Source of the DNA: an uncultured Paracoccaceae bacterium
GTDB lineage: Bacteria; Pseudomonadota; Alphaproteobacteria; Rhodobacterales; Rhodobacteraceae
Assembly: GCA_947503935.1 (NCBI GenBank)
Contig: CANNFR010000003.1
Coordinates: 1-64,000, forward strand
Reading direction: 5' to 3'
DNA: 64,000 nt
In this document: piece by piece, positions 25,628 through 33,636 of the stretch
Numbering within the stretch: the stretch's first letter is position 1
Layout: each line of letters opens with the position of its first letter
Position numbers and translations under genes: made by a program
The notes under the pieces: generated by a model
Database searches by the model: none
Told to the model about the DNA's origin: nothing
What the model saw: the letters and a program-made list of their open reading frames with translations, nothing else

Positions 25628-26632
25628 ATGGCTTTCGGCTTTGGCTCGGGCTGGCATCTGGCCCGCATCGAATGGACCAACGGATCGGGCTGGCCCGGTT
25701 TCGAGGGCACGCATCCAAAATTGGGCATGGCGGTCTCGGCTCTGAAGACGCGTGAATTCGACCGCCTGCGCGGGCTATCGCATGACGAAACGCCCGACGG
25801 CATGCATGAGCTGCGCTTCGGCGCGGCCTGGTGCACCGACCTTTTGCCGGCGCTGGGCGAGGCGGCCGATGCCGACTCGTCCGACGGGGCAATCGTCGTC
25901 TGGGCAGGGGCAGTGCAGGCGATCCGCTCGTGGCGGTATCGCACCTATCAGGCGGGTGGGGACGTGCCGGAGGCCCGGGCCGAACTGGCCATGGTCACGG
26001 CCGGCCGGGCTGCCGACCGTTTGGCCCGTTACATGCATGACACTCCGGGTGATACCGAAGCCGCCGCGTGGTTCTTGCAAGCCCTGACGGTCGAAGGCGC
26101 CAGCGATGAGGATCTGCACTGGGCGCGCGATTATCTGCGAGCCTGCCCCGACCCGCATCTGGCTGGCCGGCGGACCTACCTCTCGGCCCGGTCGGCGAAG
26201 TGGTATGGCAGCTACGACGAGGCGCTGGCCTTCGCCCGAGAGGAGGTCGCAGCCCCCGGCGCCCCCGCCTGCTACAATGCGTTGATCGCCTGCGCCCATA
26301 TCGAGCAATGGGTGCTCCATCACATGCGCAATGATGCCGGGGCCGAGGCCGCGCTCCTCAAATCGCGGGCGGTGCGCGACGATCTGATCGCGGCGGATGA
26401 GGCGTTCCGCGCGGGTGCCGGGGCCCAAGGCGACCCAGCCGACGATTTCGCCCGCAACTGGCTGGCCTTCGCGATGCTGGTGATCGGCGAGAATGCCCGC
26501 GCCCGCGACCATATGGAGGCGCTCGGCGCCCGCGTCAGGCCCTTCCCATGGAGTTTTCTGGCCGAAATGGACAAGGTCATCGCGTTCAGCCGCAAGAAGC
26601 TTGGCCTGCCGCCTTTGCGCGCGACAGCATGA
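25628..26632 (+). CDS. hypothetical helical-repeat protein
   Basis: A 334-aa soluble protein starting MAFGFGSGWHLARIEW. The centre (about 105-290) is Ala-rich and helical, with repeated patterns such as AAAWFLQALTVEG, LHWARDYLRAC and YDEALAFAREEVAAPGAPACYNALIACAHIE. These look like degenerate TPR-type repeats. I do not recognise a named family. It lies between argF and gnd on the same strand. Codon use resembles its neighbours, so it looks native. Confidence 0.75.
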   Translation: MAFGFGSGWHLARIEWTNGSGWPGFEGTHPKLGMAVSALKTREFDRLRGLSHDETPDGMHELRFGAAWCTDLLPALGEAADADSSDGAIVVWAGAVQAIRSWRYRTYQAGGDVPEARAELAMVTAGRAADRLARYMHDTPGDTEAAAWFLQALTVEGASDEDLHWARDYLRACPDPHLAGRRTYLSARSAKWYGSYDEALAFAREEVAAPGAPACYNALIACAHIEQWVLHHMRNDAGAEAALLKSRAVRDDLIAADEAFRAGAGAQGDPADDFARNWLAFAMLVIGENARARDHMEALGARVRPFPWSFLAEMDKVIAFSRKKLGLPPLRATA

Positions 26633-26717
26633 GGGCGGGGTTTGCCAAACCGCTGGGGCGCTTGCCCTTGCGTCTGCCGCCGCTAAGCTCAGGGAAGATA
26701 GTTTGCGGGAGGGTGGC

Positions 26718-28121
26718 ATGGACAAGGCGCGGATCGGAGTGGTGGGCTTGGGCACGATGGGCTCGGCCTTGGCGCTTAATATGGCGGAGAAGGGCTTTGA
26801 CGTTGCCGTCACAAACCGCAGCGCCGACCGGCTGCCTGTGTTTCTTGAGAAGGCGGGCCCGCTGGCCCCGCGGCTGGTCACGGCCAAGACGCCCGAAGAT
26901 CTGGTCGCGGCCCTCGACACCCCTCGGATCGTCTTGCTGATGGTGCCTGCCGGGGCGGCTGTCGACGATCAGATTGCGCTCTACCGCCCGTTGCTCGGCA
27001 AAGGCGACGTGATCGTCGATGCAGGTAATGCAGATTTCCACGATACCCGCCGCCGGGCCGAGGATCTGGGCGCGGCGGGCCTGCATTTTCTGGGCCTCGG
27101 CGTGTCCGGCGGCGAAGAGGGCGCGCGCCATGGCCCTTCGATGATGGCCGGTGGCACCCAGGCGGCCTGGGCGGCGGTGTCGGACATCTTGCAGGCGATC
27201 GCTGCGACCTTTCGGGGTCAGCCCTGTGCCGCGCATCTGGGCCCCGATGGTGCCGGGCATTTCGTCAAAACGGTGCATAACGGCATCGAATATGCCGATA
27301 TGCAGCTGATTGCCGAGATCTACGGGCTGTTTCGGGCCGATGGCCGCGCCCCTGCCGCGATCGGCGAGGTGTTTGAGGCCTGGAACCAGGGGCCGCTTAT
27401 GGCCTACCTGACCGAGATTTCGGCCAAGGTTCTGCAAGCGACCGACCCCGAGACCGGCCAGCCGATGGTGGATGTCATCGCAGACCGTGCGGGGCAGAAG
27501 GGAACGGGCCGCTGGACGGTGATCGAGGCGCAGAAACTGGGCCAGCCCGCCACGACGACCGAGGCCGCCGTGGCAGCGCGCGCGTGGTCGGCGGCCGCCG
27601 CTGCGCGGGAGGCGGGCAAGGGGCTGTTCCCGCCGCCCGACAAGCTGCACGGGCCCATTCCCACCGAGGGCGATCTGGAAAAGGCGCTGCTGGCGGGCCG
27701 GGTCTTGGCGCTGAGCCAGGGCTTTGCCCTGCTGGCCGCCGCGTCCGAGGAATACGACTGGTCGCTGGACCTGGCCGCCACGGCCGAGGTCTGGCGCGCG
27801 GGCTGTATCATCCGCTCGGGTCTGCTGGATGATATCACGCAGGCCTTCCGCGTAGGCGTGCCCCATGGGCTACTGCAATTCGCGCCGCATTTCGTGGCCA
27901 TCCTAGCCGAGACCACTCCAGCCCTGCGCCGCACGGTCGCGGCCGCCGCCGTGGCAGGCGTACCGATCCCCGCCCTGTCTGCTGCTCTGGCCTCTTACGA
28001 TACAATGCGCACCGCGCGCGGCACCACCAACCTGATCCAGGCGCAGCGCGATTTCTTTGGAGCGCACGGGTTCGAGAGGGTGGATGCAAAAGGCGCGCAT
28101 CACGGGCCCTGGGGTGGATAG
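26718..28121 (+). CDS. gnd: 6-phosphogluconate dehydrogenase, decarboxylating
   Basis: A 467-aa enzyme of the oxidative pentose phosphate pathway that makes ribulose 5-phosphate and NADPH. The nucleotide loop is VVGLGTMGSALALN, and NRS after the second strand fits NADP. LGVSGGEEGARHGPSMMAGG and FVKTVHNGIEYADMQLIAEIY carry the catalytic Lys/Asn/Glu. DRAGQKGTGRWTVIEA and the C-terminal RTNLIQAQRDFFGAHGFER type ending (here RGTTNLIQAQRDFFGAHG) are intact. The start at 26718 follows GGGAGGG. Confidence 0.96.
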   Translation: MDKARIGVVGLGTMGSALALNMAEKGFDVAVTNRSADRLPVFLEKAGPLAPRLVTAKTPEDLVAALDTPRIVLLMVPAGAAVDDQIALYRPLLGKGDVIVDAGNADFHDTRRRAEDLGAAGLHFLGLGVSGGEEGARHGPSMMAGGTQAAWAAVSDILQAIAATFRGQPCAAHLGPDGAGHFVKTVHNGIEYADMQLIAEIYGLFRADGRAPAAIGEVFEAWNQGPLMAYLTEISAKVLQATDPETGQPMVDVIADRAGQKGTGRWTVIEAQKLGQPATTTEAAVAARAWSAAAAAREAGKGLFPPPDKLHGPIPTEGDLEKALLAGRVLALSQGFALLAAASEEYDWSLDLAATAEVWRAGCIIRSGLLDDITQAFRVGVPHGLLQFAPHFVAILAETTPALRRTVAAAAVAGVPIPALSAALASYDTMRTARGTTNLIQAQRDFFGAHGFERVDAKGAHHGPWGG

Positions 28122-28313
28122 CCCCTCTCCCAAACAGCCCCTTGAGAAGTCCAGAGACCTTCTGCCATGTCAGGGCTTCCTGATGCGTTCGCCGAGGTCG
28201 ACTTGAAGCGAGATATCCTTACCCGATGGCGCCCTAGTCCGTCCGATACATCGGATCGCGTGAATAGCGCGTTGGTAACGATGCGGCGGCGGCTTTGCGG
28301 ACTAAGCAGACCT

Positions 28314-28922
28314 TTACTCGAAGACGATTTCGACGATGTGGTCCACGATCTTTTGCCCGCCTTGGTTGGACGGCTCGATCGGCGATACTGCCGAAAAGTC
28401 GTTGGCGTCGGTGCACACGTTTTGCAGATGAAGGACAGGAATTCCATGTGCATTTGCTTCTGCAACTATGACCTCGTTAAATTTACCGATAGCGAGCGGA
28501 GCAAACTGTCGCCAAATAGGGTCTTCGAAAGGTACCGCAGTGTAAATTGTGCACACGTATACCTTCAGGCCGGTTGCCTTTGCGCAGTCGAGCATAAGTC
28601 TATAGTCCGCCGTGAATTCAGCCAATGGAGCAGACAGGATGGTGTCTAAGTCATTGGCTTTATTGACTTTAGAAAGAAGCGCGGAATGAAAACGTGCGTC
28701 GTTTCCACCAACGCTCACGATCAGGTCTGTCGCGTTCGAAGGTAAGCCGGCGATCTGGTCTTTGACATGCCTAATACAATCACCATCGACAGCGACTTTG
28801 GATGCTGAGCAAGTTGCAGGGAGTGCACAGCGCAATTGTTCAATCACGCCAGCTTCGCCCAAAACGTAACCGTCGTTGTCAAAGATTGAATCTCCAGCCA
28901 GAATTAAGTGCTTGGATTCCAT
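28314..28922 (-). CDS. SGNH/GDSL hydrolase-like protein
   Basis: A 202-aa cytoplasmic protein. Block I is LAGDSIFDN with the nucleophilic serine. A block II/III equivalent is LIVSVGGNDARF with the oxyanion Asn, and the substrate-side GKFNEVI is present. The usual DxxH of block V is not visible: the C-terminus reads NDFSAVSPIEPSNQGGQ. It may lack the normal His or belong to a branch with a different dyad, so catalysis is uncertain. It is a lone gene between gnd and hrpB. Confidence 0.82.
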   Translation of the reverse strand: MESKHLILAGDSIFDNDGYVLGEAGVIEQLRCALPATCSASKVAVDGDCIRHVKDQIAGLPSNATDLIVSVGGNDARFHSALLSKVNKANDLDTILSAPLAEFTADYRLMLDCAKATGLKVYVCTIYTAVPFEDPIWRQFAPLAIGKFNEVIVAEANAHGIPVLHLQNVCTDANDFSAVSPIEPSNQGGQKIVDHIVEIVFE

Positions 28923-29169
28923 ATCAACGTTCTCCTAAGGGCTATTGGCTGGAACAAACTGCGCTCCAAAGTCTAATGGAGAAAATCGTCTAGAAGGTCA
29001 ATTTGGGGCTCGAAGCCGTCATTCGCACCCAGACGGTTTCAACGCAATCGCAGATTTTTGCAGTTTTGCAGAAATAGCCAGATCAGGCGTCAGTTGCGAG
29101 TATTGGTGAATGAAAAGCGCGGTGCCTCTCTGGCAGCGTGAAGACCACTTTGATGCTCCCCATTCCACG

Positions 29170-31611
29170 TTACGGGCGTGGTTTGGCCCGCAAGGTCGGC
29201 ACTGCGGCCTTTGGGTCTTCGGGCCAGGGGTGTTTGGGGTAGCGGCCGCGCATGTCCTTGCGGACGTCGGCGTATGAGCTGGCCCAGAAGCCCGGCAGGT
29301 CCATCGTGGTCTGCACAGGTTTTTGGCCGGGCGAGAGCAGCGTGATGCGCAAAGGCGTGCGCTTTGGGCCGATATGGGGATGCTCGGTGACGCCGAACAT
29401 TTCTTGCAGACGGACAGTGATTTCAGGCGCTTCGCCGGAATAGTCGATGGGCACTTTGCGGCCGAGAGGGGTTTCATAGCTTTTGGGGGCGAGGCGGTTC
29501 AGGCGCTCTTCGCCTGCCCAGCCCAGCCAGAGGCGAAGCGGTTCCAGCGGGTTCAGGGCCTTGAGGTCAGCCGCGCTGCGGCAAGTCGTAAGATGCGGCA
29601 GAAGCCATCTATCAAGCGCGGCGATGAGGCCATCATCGGACATGTCAGGCAAATCCTCGCCCTCGGCGCTGAGCAATTCGACCCTCGCGCGAAGGCGTCT
29701 GGCAGCGTCGGTCCAGCCCAGCGTGTCCAACCCCAACAAGCGCACGCCCTCAGCAGCCGCGCGCGCCAGCGCCTCGGGCGGGGCATCGGGCCAGATGCGG
29801 TCTTCCAGCACCAGCGCGCCGAGGCGTTCCTGACGGCGGGCCAGCACGTGATTGTCGCGGCGCGACCACTCGCAGATGTTCACCCAGGCGATCTGATCCG
29901 CGAAAAGGCGGCGCAGGCCGGCCTCGGTTAGCGGGGCGGCCTGGCGGATGCGGGCCTCGCGCGGGTCGCCATCGAGGTCGGTGGCAACGATCAGGCGATG
30001 GCCTGCCAGCGGGTCGGTATCGGGTAGCACCGCCCCCTTGCCGCCCGACAGGACAAACCGGGGGGCATCGCCCTTGCGGCGCAGGCCGATCCGGTCGGGA
30101 TAGGCGAGGGCGGCCATCTCGCCGGGGGTGAAGGGATCGGACGTCTCGGGGGCGACCCGGGCAAGGCGCCTGGCCTCTTGCCGGATGCGTTCAACCGTGC
30201 CGCGATGGGCGTCGGAGCCCTGTGGATTGGCGATAGCGTCGAGGCGCAGTGTCAGGTCTGCGGGGGCGCCGCGCAGCGGGTCGCGCTCGGCCAGAAGGGC
30301 GGCCAAAGTGGCGGCGGCCCGGCCCGCCCGCGCCAGCATATGGGCCAGCCGGGGGTGCAGCGGCAATCTGGCGATCTGGCGGCCATGGGCGGTGATGCGG
30401 TTTTGCGCATCAAGCGCGCCGAGGCTGATCAGCAAGGCGCGCGCCTCGGCCAGGGCGGCTGGGTTCGGAGCGGTCAGGAACGCCAGATCATCGGCGTTGG
30501 CGGCGCCCCAGAGGGCCAGTTCCAGCGCGAGGCCGGTGAGGTCGCCCGCTTCGATCTCGGCGGGCGGATAGCTGGCCAATGCGCCCTCTTCGCCCTTGGT
30601 CCACAGGCGAAAGCACTGCCCGGGCGCCACACGGCCCGCGCGGCCGCGGCGCTGTTCGACCTCGGCGCGTGTGACCCGCTCGGTCACCAGCCGCGACATG
30701 CCCGAGGCGGGGTCGAAGCGCGCGCGCCGGGCGCGGCCGCCATCGACGACAACGCGGATATCCTCGATCGTCAGCGAGGTTTCGGCGATGGAGGTGGCCA
30801 GCACCACCTTGCGCCCCTCCGTCAGGGGACGGATCGCCTTGCGCTGGGCGGTGAAATCCATCGCACCGAAGAGGGGTAGGATGTGCGCTTCGGGCGGCAG
30901 GTGGCCTTTCAGTGCGGCCTCGACCCGGCGGATCTCGCCCTCGCCGGGCAGAAAGGCCAGGATGCCGCCGTCGGTTTGCGCGTAGGCGTCTGCGATGAGG
31001 TGCGCCATCGCTGTTTCATAGCGGGTCTGGCCGACGGGGCGGGGCAGCCAGTGCGTCTCGACCGGAAAGGCGCGGCCCTCGGAGGTGAGGGTCGGGGCAC
31101 CGTCCAGCAAGGCCGCGACCGGGGCGGCATCGAGCGTGGCGGACATGACCAGCAGGATCAGGTCGTCACGCAGGGCGCCGCGCACCTCCCACGCCAGCGC
31201 CAGGCCCAGATCGGCGTTCAGGCTGCGTTCGTGAAACTCGTCAAAGATCAGCGCACCGATGCCTGTCAATTCGGGGTCGGATTGCAGGATGCGGGTTAGA
31301 ATACCCTCGGTCACGACCTCGATCCGGGTGCTTGCCGAGGTCTTTGCCTCACCGCGGATGCGGTAGCCGACCGTCTGGCCGACGGGTTCGCCCAACGTCT
31401 CGGCCATCCGCTCGGCCGCCGCACGGGCCGCAAGGCGACGGGATTCCAGCATCACGATGCGGCCTTGCGCCAGGTCGGCGCCCAGCAGCGCAAGGGGTAC
31501 GCGGGTGGTCTTGCCCGCACCGGGCGGGGCCTGCAGCACGGCGCGGCCATGGGTGCCGAGCGCGGTGACCAGGGCGGGGAGGGTGGCATCGATGGGAAGC
31601 GGGGTCGCCAT
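29170..31611 (-). CDS. hrpB: ATP-dependent helicase HrpB (DEAH family)
   Basis: An 813-aa DExH helicase. Walker A is PPGAGKTTRVPLALL and motif II is DEFHERSLNADLGL. Motif III is SATLD, and motif VI is QRRGRAGRVAPGQCFRLW. A C-terminal HrpB domain follows (VPIDYSGEAPEITVRLQEMFG, PVQTTMDLPGFW). It is full length for the family. Bacterial HrpB is a non-essential RNA/DNA helicase of unclear role. It stands alone, divergent from meaB. Confidence 0.95.
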   Translation of the reverse strand: MATPLPIDATLPALVTALGTHGRAVLQAPPGAGKTTRVPLALLGADLAQGRIVMLESRRLAARAAAERMAETLGEPVGQTVGYRIRGEAKTSASTRIEVVTEGILTRILQSDPELTGIGALIFDEFHERSLNADLGLALAWEVRGALRDDLILLVMSATLDAAPVAALLDGAPTLTSEGRAFPVETHWLPRPVGQTRYETAMAHLIADAYAQTDGGILAFLPGEGEIRRVEAALKGHLPPEAHILPLFGAMDFTAQRKAIRPLTEGRKVVLATSIAETSLTIEDIRVVVDGGRARRARFDPASGMSRLVTERVTRAEVEQRRGRAGRVAPGQCFRLWTKGEEGALASYPPAEIEAGDLTGLALELALWGAANADDLAFLTAPNPAALAEARALLISLGALDAQNRITAHGRQIARLPLHPRLAHMLARAGRAAATLAALLAERDPLRGAPADLTLRLDAIANPQGSDAHRGTVERIRQEARRLARVAPETSDPFTPGEMAALAYPDRIGLRRKGDAPRFVLSGGKGAVLPDTDPLAGHRLIVATDLDGDPREARIRQAAPLTEAGLRRLFADQIAWVNICEWSRRDNHVLARRQERLGALVLEDRIWPDAPPEALARAAAEGVRLLGLDTLGWTDAARRLRARVELLSAEGEDLPDMSDDGLIAALDRWLLPHLTTCRSAADLKALNPLEPLRLWLGWAGEERLNRLAPKSYETPLGRKVPIDYSGEAPEITVRLQEMFGVTEHPHIGPKRTPLRITLLSPGQKPVQTTMDLPGFWASSYADVRKDMRGRYPKHPWPEDPKAAVPTLRAKPRP

Positions 31612-31663
31612 GCCCGGCTTATCGCGCGTTCCAGGGGGGCTGACCAGAGGGCTGGTTTGAAAC

Positions 31664-31695
31664 CAGGGGAGCCTCCGGCGGAGGTATTTGGGACA
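31664..31695. repeat. short palindromic intergenic element with AAATAC word
   Basis: CCTCCG-G-CGGAGG (31672-31684) is followed by TATTTGGGACAGAATGA. Read on the minus strand this gives TCCCAAATACCTCCG, close to the CCAAATATCC(T/C)CGG words at 24531 and 46951. It lies between hrpB and meaB, in their shared promoter region. Confidence 0.4.
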
Positions 31696-31778
31696 GAATG
31701 AAGAGGCTGGAGGCTGGACAATGGCGGGTGGCTTTGGCCATGTTGGCCCGCACGGGTACTCGGCAAAGGGGCAGGCCC

Positions 31779-32774
31779 ATGTCAGCGAGCGATATTCCGG
31801 CCCTGGCCGAGGCGGTGATCGCCGGTGACCGCCGGGCGCTTGCGCGCGCGATCACGCTGGTGGAAAGCGGGCGCGCCGATCATCGGGCCGAGGCGGAGGT
31901 GCTTTTGGACGCGGCGGGCAAGCCCGGGCGGCAGGCGCTGCGCATCGGGCTGTCGGGCACGCCTGGCGTCGGCAAATCGACCTTCATCGAAGCGTTCGGC
32001 CTGATGCTGACGGGGCAGGGCCTGCGGGTGGCGGTGCTGGCGGTGGACCCGTCCTCGGCCCGGTCGGGCGGGTCGATCCTGGGCGACAAGACGCGGATGG
32101 AGCGGCTGAGCCGCGATCCGGGCGCCTATATCCGCCCCTCGCCCTCACGCACCGAACTGGGCGGCGTGGCGCGGCGCACGCGTGAGGCGGTCGCCTTGTG
32201 CGAAGCGGCGGGCTTTGATGTGGTGCTGATCGAGACGGTGGGCGTGGGTCAGTCCGAGACATTGGTGGCGGGCATGGCCGATCTCTTCGTGCTGCTGATC
32301 GCGCCGGGCGGGGGCGACGAATTGCAGGGCGTCAAGCGTGGTATCATGGAGATGGCCGACCTGATCCTGGTGAACAAGGCCGATGGCGATCTGCAGCCCG
32401 CGGCGACGCGGACCTGCGCCGATTACACCGGCGCGCTGCGATTGCTGAGACGGCGGCCGCAGGACCCTGACGGGTTTCCCAAGGCGATGATGGTTTCCTC
32501 GGTCAGCGGTGATGGGTTGGAGGCGGCCTGGCGCGAGATGCAGGCCCTGGCCGCGTGGCGGCGGGCCGAGGGGCATTGGCAGGCCCGGCGCATCGAACAG
32601 GCACAGACCTGGTTCGCCGAGGAGGTACGGCACGGTCTGATGGCCCGGCTGATGGACGATCCGGCACTGTCGGCAGCCCGTGCGGCGCTGTCAGAGGCGG
32701 TCGCCAAGGGGCAGATCGCACCGTCGCGGGCCGCCGCTGACCTGCTGCGCAAGCTGACCCTGGGGAAAGGTTAA
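31779..32774 (+). CDS. meaB: methylmalonyl-CoA mutase-associated GTPase MeaB
   Basis: A 331-aa G3E-type GTPase that guards loading and reactivation of the B12-dependent methylmalonyl-CoA mutase. The P-loop is [17 protein letters not shown] and the Mg-binding stretch is [21 protein letters not shown]. Switch motif is ETVGVGQSE and the base-specific loop is VNKADGD. The C-terminal dimerisation helix is present. The start at 31779 gives the usual [12 protein letters not shown] opening. No mutase gene lies within the window. Confidence 0.95.
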   Translation: MSASDIPALAEAVIAGDRRALARAITLVESGRADHRAEAEVLLDAAGKPGRQALRIGLSGTPGVGKSTFIEAFGLMLTGQGLRVAVLAVDPSSARSGGSILGDKTRMERLSRDPGAYIRPSPSRTELGGVARRTREAVALCEAAGFDVVLIETVGVGQSETLVAGMADLFVLLIAPGGGDELQGVKRGIMEMADLILVNKADGDLQPAATRTCADYTGALRLLRRRPQDPDGFPKAMMVSSVSGDGLEAAWREMQALAAWRRAEGHWQARRIEQAQTWFAEEVRHGLMARLMDDPALSAARAALSEAVAKGQIAPSRAAADLLRKLTLGKG

Positions 32775-33185
32775 GAGGGGCGCGCAGGGCATTGAGAATG
32801 CGGGCTTTCATCCTTATGGCGAATTCAACACAGCGGTAACCAGTTTCGGGCGAAACTGTGGCGTGCCGTCACAAAAAAGGCTATGAAGGCCGGTGGCTTG
32901 TGGCGGGAACTGAATGGAATCAGACGTAACGTTGTTTCGCAAAATGCAGGTTGTTTGTGTCTGATTGCCTCATTTGCGCTCGATTCCAAACAAATAACCG
33001 CGCGGATCACAGCCTAAACAAGATGTTAATCGGCGCTCTTATTGAGAATCGGTTATCAACAACGCAGGCTCGGTGGATGGGGTGTCGGGCAGCGCGTGTG
33101 AGAATATGCAAGTGGCCATGTTGGCTGCGCGATGTGTCGGGGCGCCCCACGCCCCTTGGGTGCGAGGACGGAGTGGCGCTTGGAT
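32775..33185. other. intergenic region with an 18-bp palindrome upstream of the dynamin module
   Basis: About 410 bases, more AT-rich than the flanking genes. CAGTTTCG-GG-CGAAACTG (32841-32858) is a perfect palindrome that could be an operator or, with the following ACAAAAAA, part of meaB's terminator. ATCAGAC (32919-32925) and GTCTGAT (32959-32965) form a second, wider inverted repeat. A DnaA-box-like TTATCAACA lies at 33053. Promoter elements for the 143-aa gene are probably in the last 200 bases. Confidence 0.5.
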
Positions 33186-33617
33186 ATGTCTGCCGACTGC
33201 TTTGAAGTGATCGACCGCGCGTTGTCGCGGCCCTCCAGCACGCTGTCGCAGGCGCTGCGGGTGCTGGGCGAGCGGTCCGCCGGGCGGGGAACCTGCCTGG
33301 TGCTTGAGCATGATGTGCATGGCGAGACATTGATAGCCGATCGCGCCTGGAGCCATGGGCGCGCCGAGACCTTGCGCAAAGTCGGTGATTTCGCCCTGGT
33401 CGAATTGTGTCAGGAAGCCGGCTTCCGGCGACTGGCGGTTTTGGTTCAGCCAACCGGTGACGAGGAGCAGCTGGATGATGCAGGGCTGGCTTTGACAATG
33501 GCAGCCCTTGACGTCACCGCCGCGCTGGCCGATATCACAAGTCAATACATCGTACCTGAAAGGGATCCGACGGGATCACATCGGGACGTTGGAACCCTTC
33601 CCCCGCGCGTTGCCTAA
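33186..33617 (+). CDS. hypothetical protein, first gene of the dynamin/Roadblock module
   Basis: A 143-aa soluble protein starting MSADCFEVIDRALSR. An N-terminal helix is followed by an alternating segment (GTCLVLEHDVHGETL, LAVLVQPTGDEEQ) and a helix (LALTMAALDVTAALADITSQ). A disordered tail ends the protein. The pattern is compatible with a small alpha/beta sensor domain, but I do not recognise the family. It ends about 20 bases before the first dynamin-like GTPase, so it is probably co-transcribed with it. Confidence 0.65.
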   Translation: MSADCFEVIDRALSRPSSTLSQALRVLGERSAGRGTCLVLEHDVHGETLIADRAWSHGRAETLRKVGDFALVELCQEAGFRRLAVLVQPTGDEEQLDDAGLALTMAALDVTAALADITSQYIVPERDPTGSHRDVGTLPPRVA

Positions 33618-33636
33618 AAGGGCCTGACCCGACGGG

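Noticed and set aside
33053-33061. TTATCAACA, a DnaA-box-like word
   Set aside because: A single imperfect box with no cluster, no AT-rich unwinding region and no origin-associated genes.
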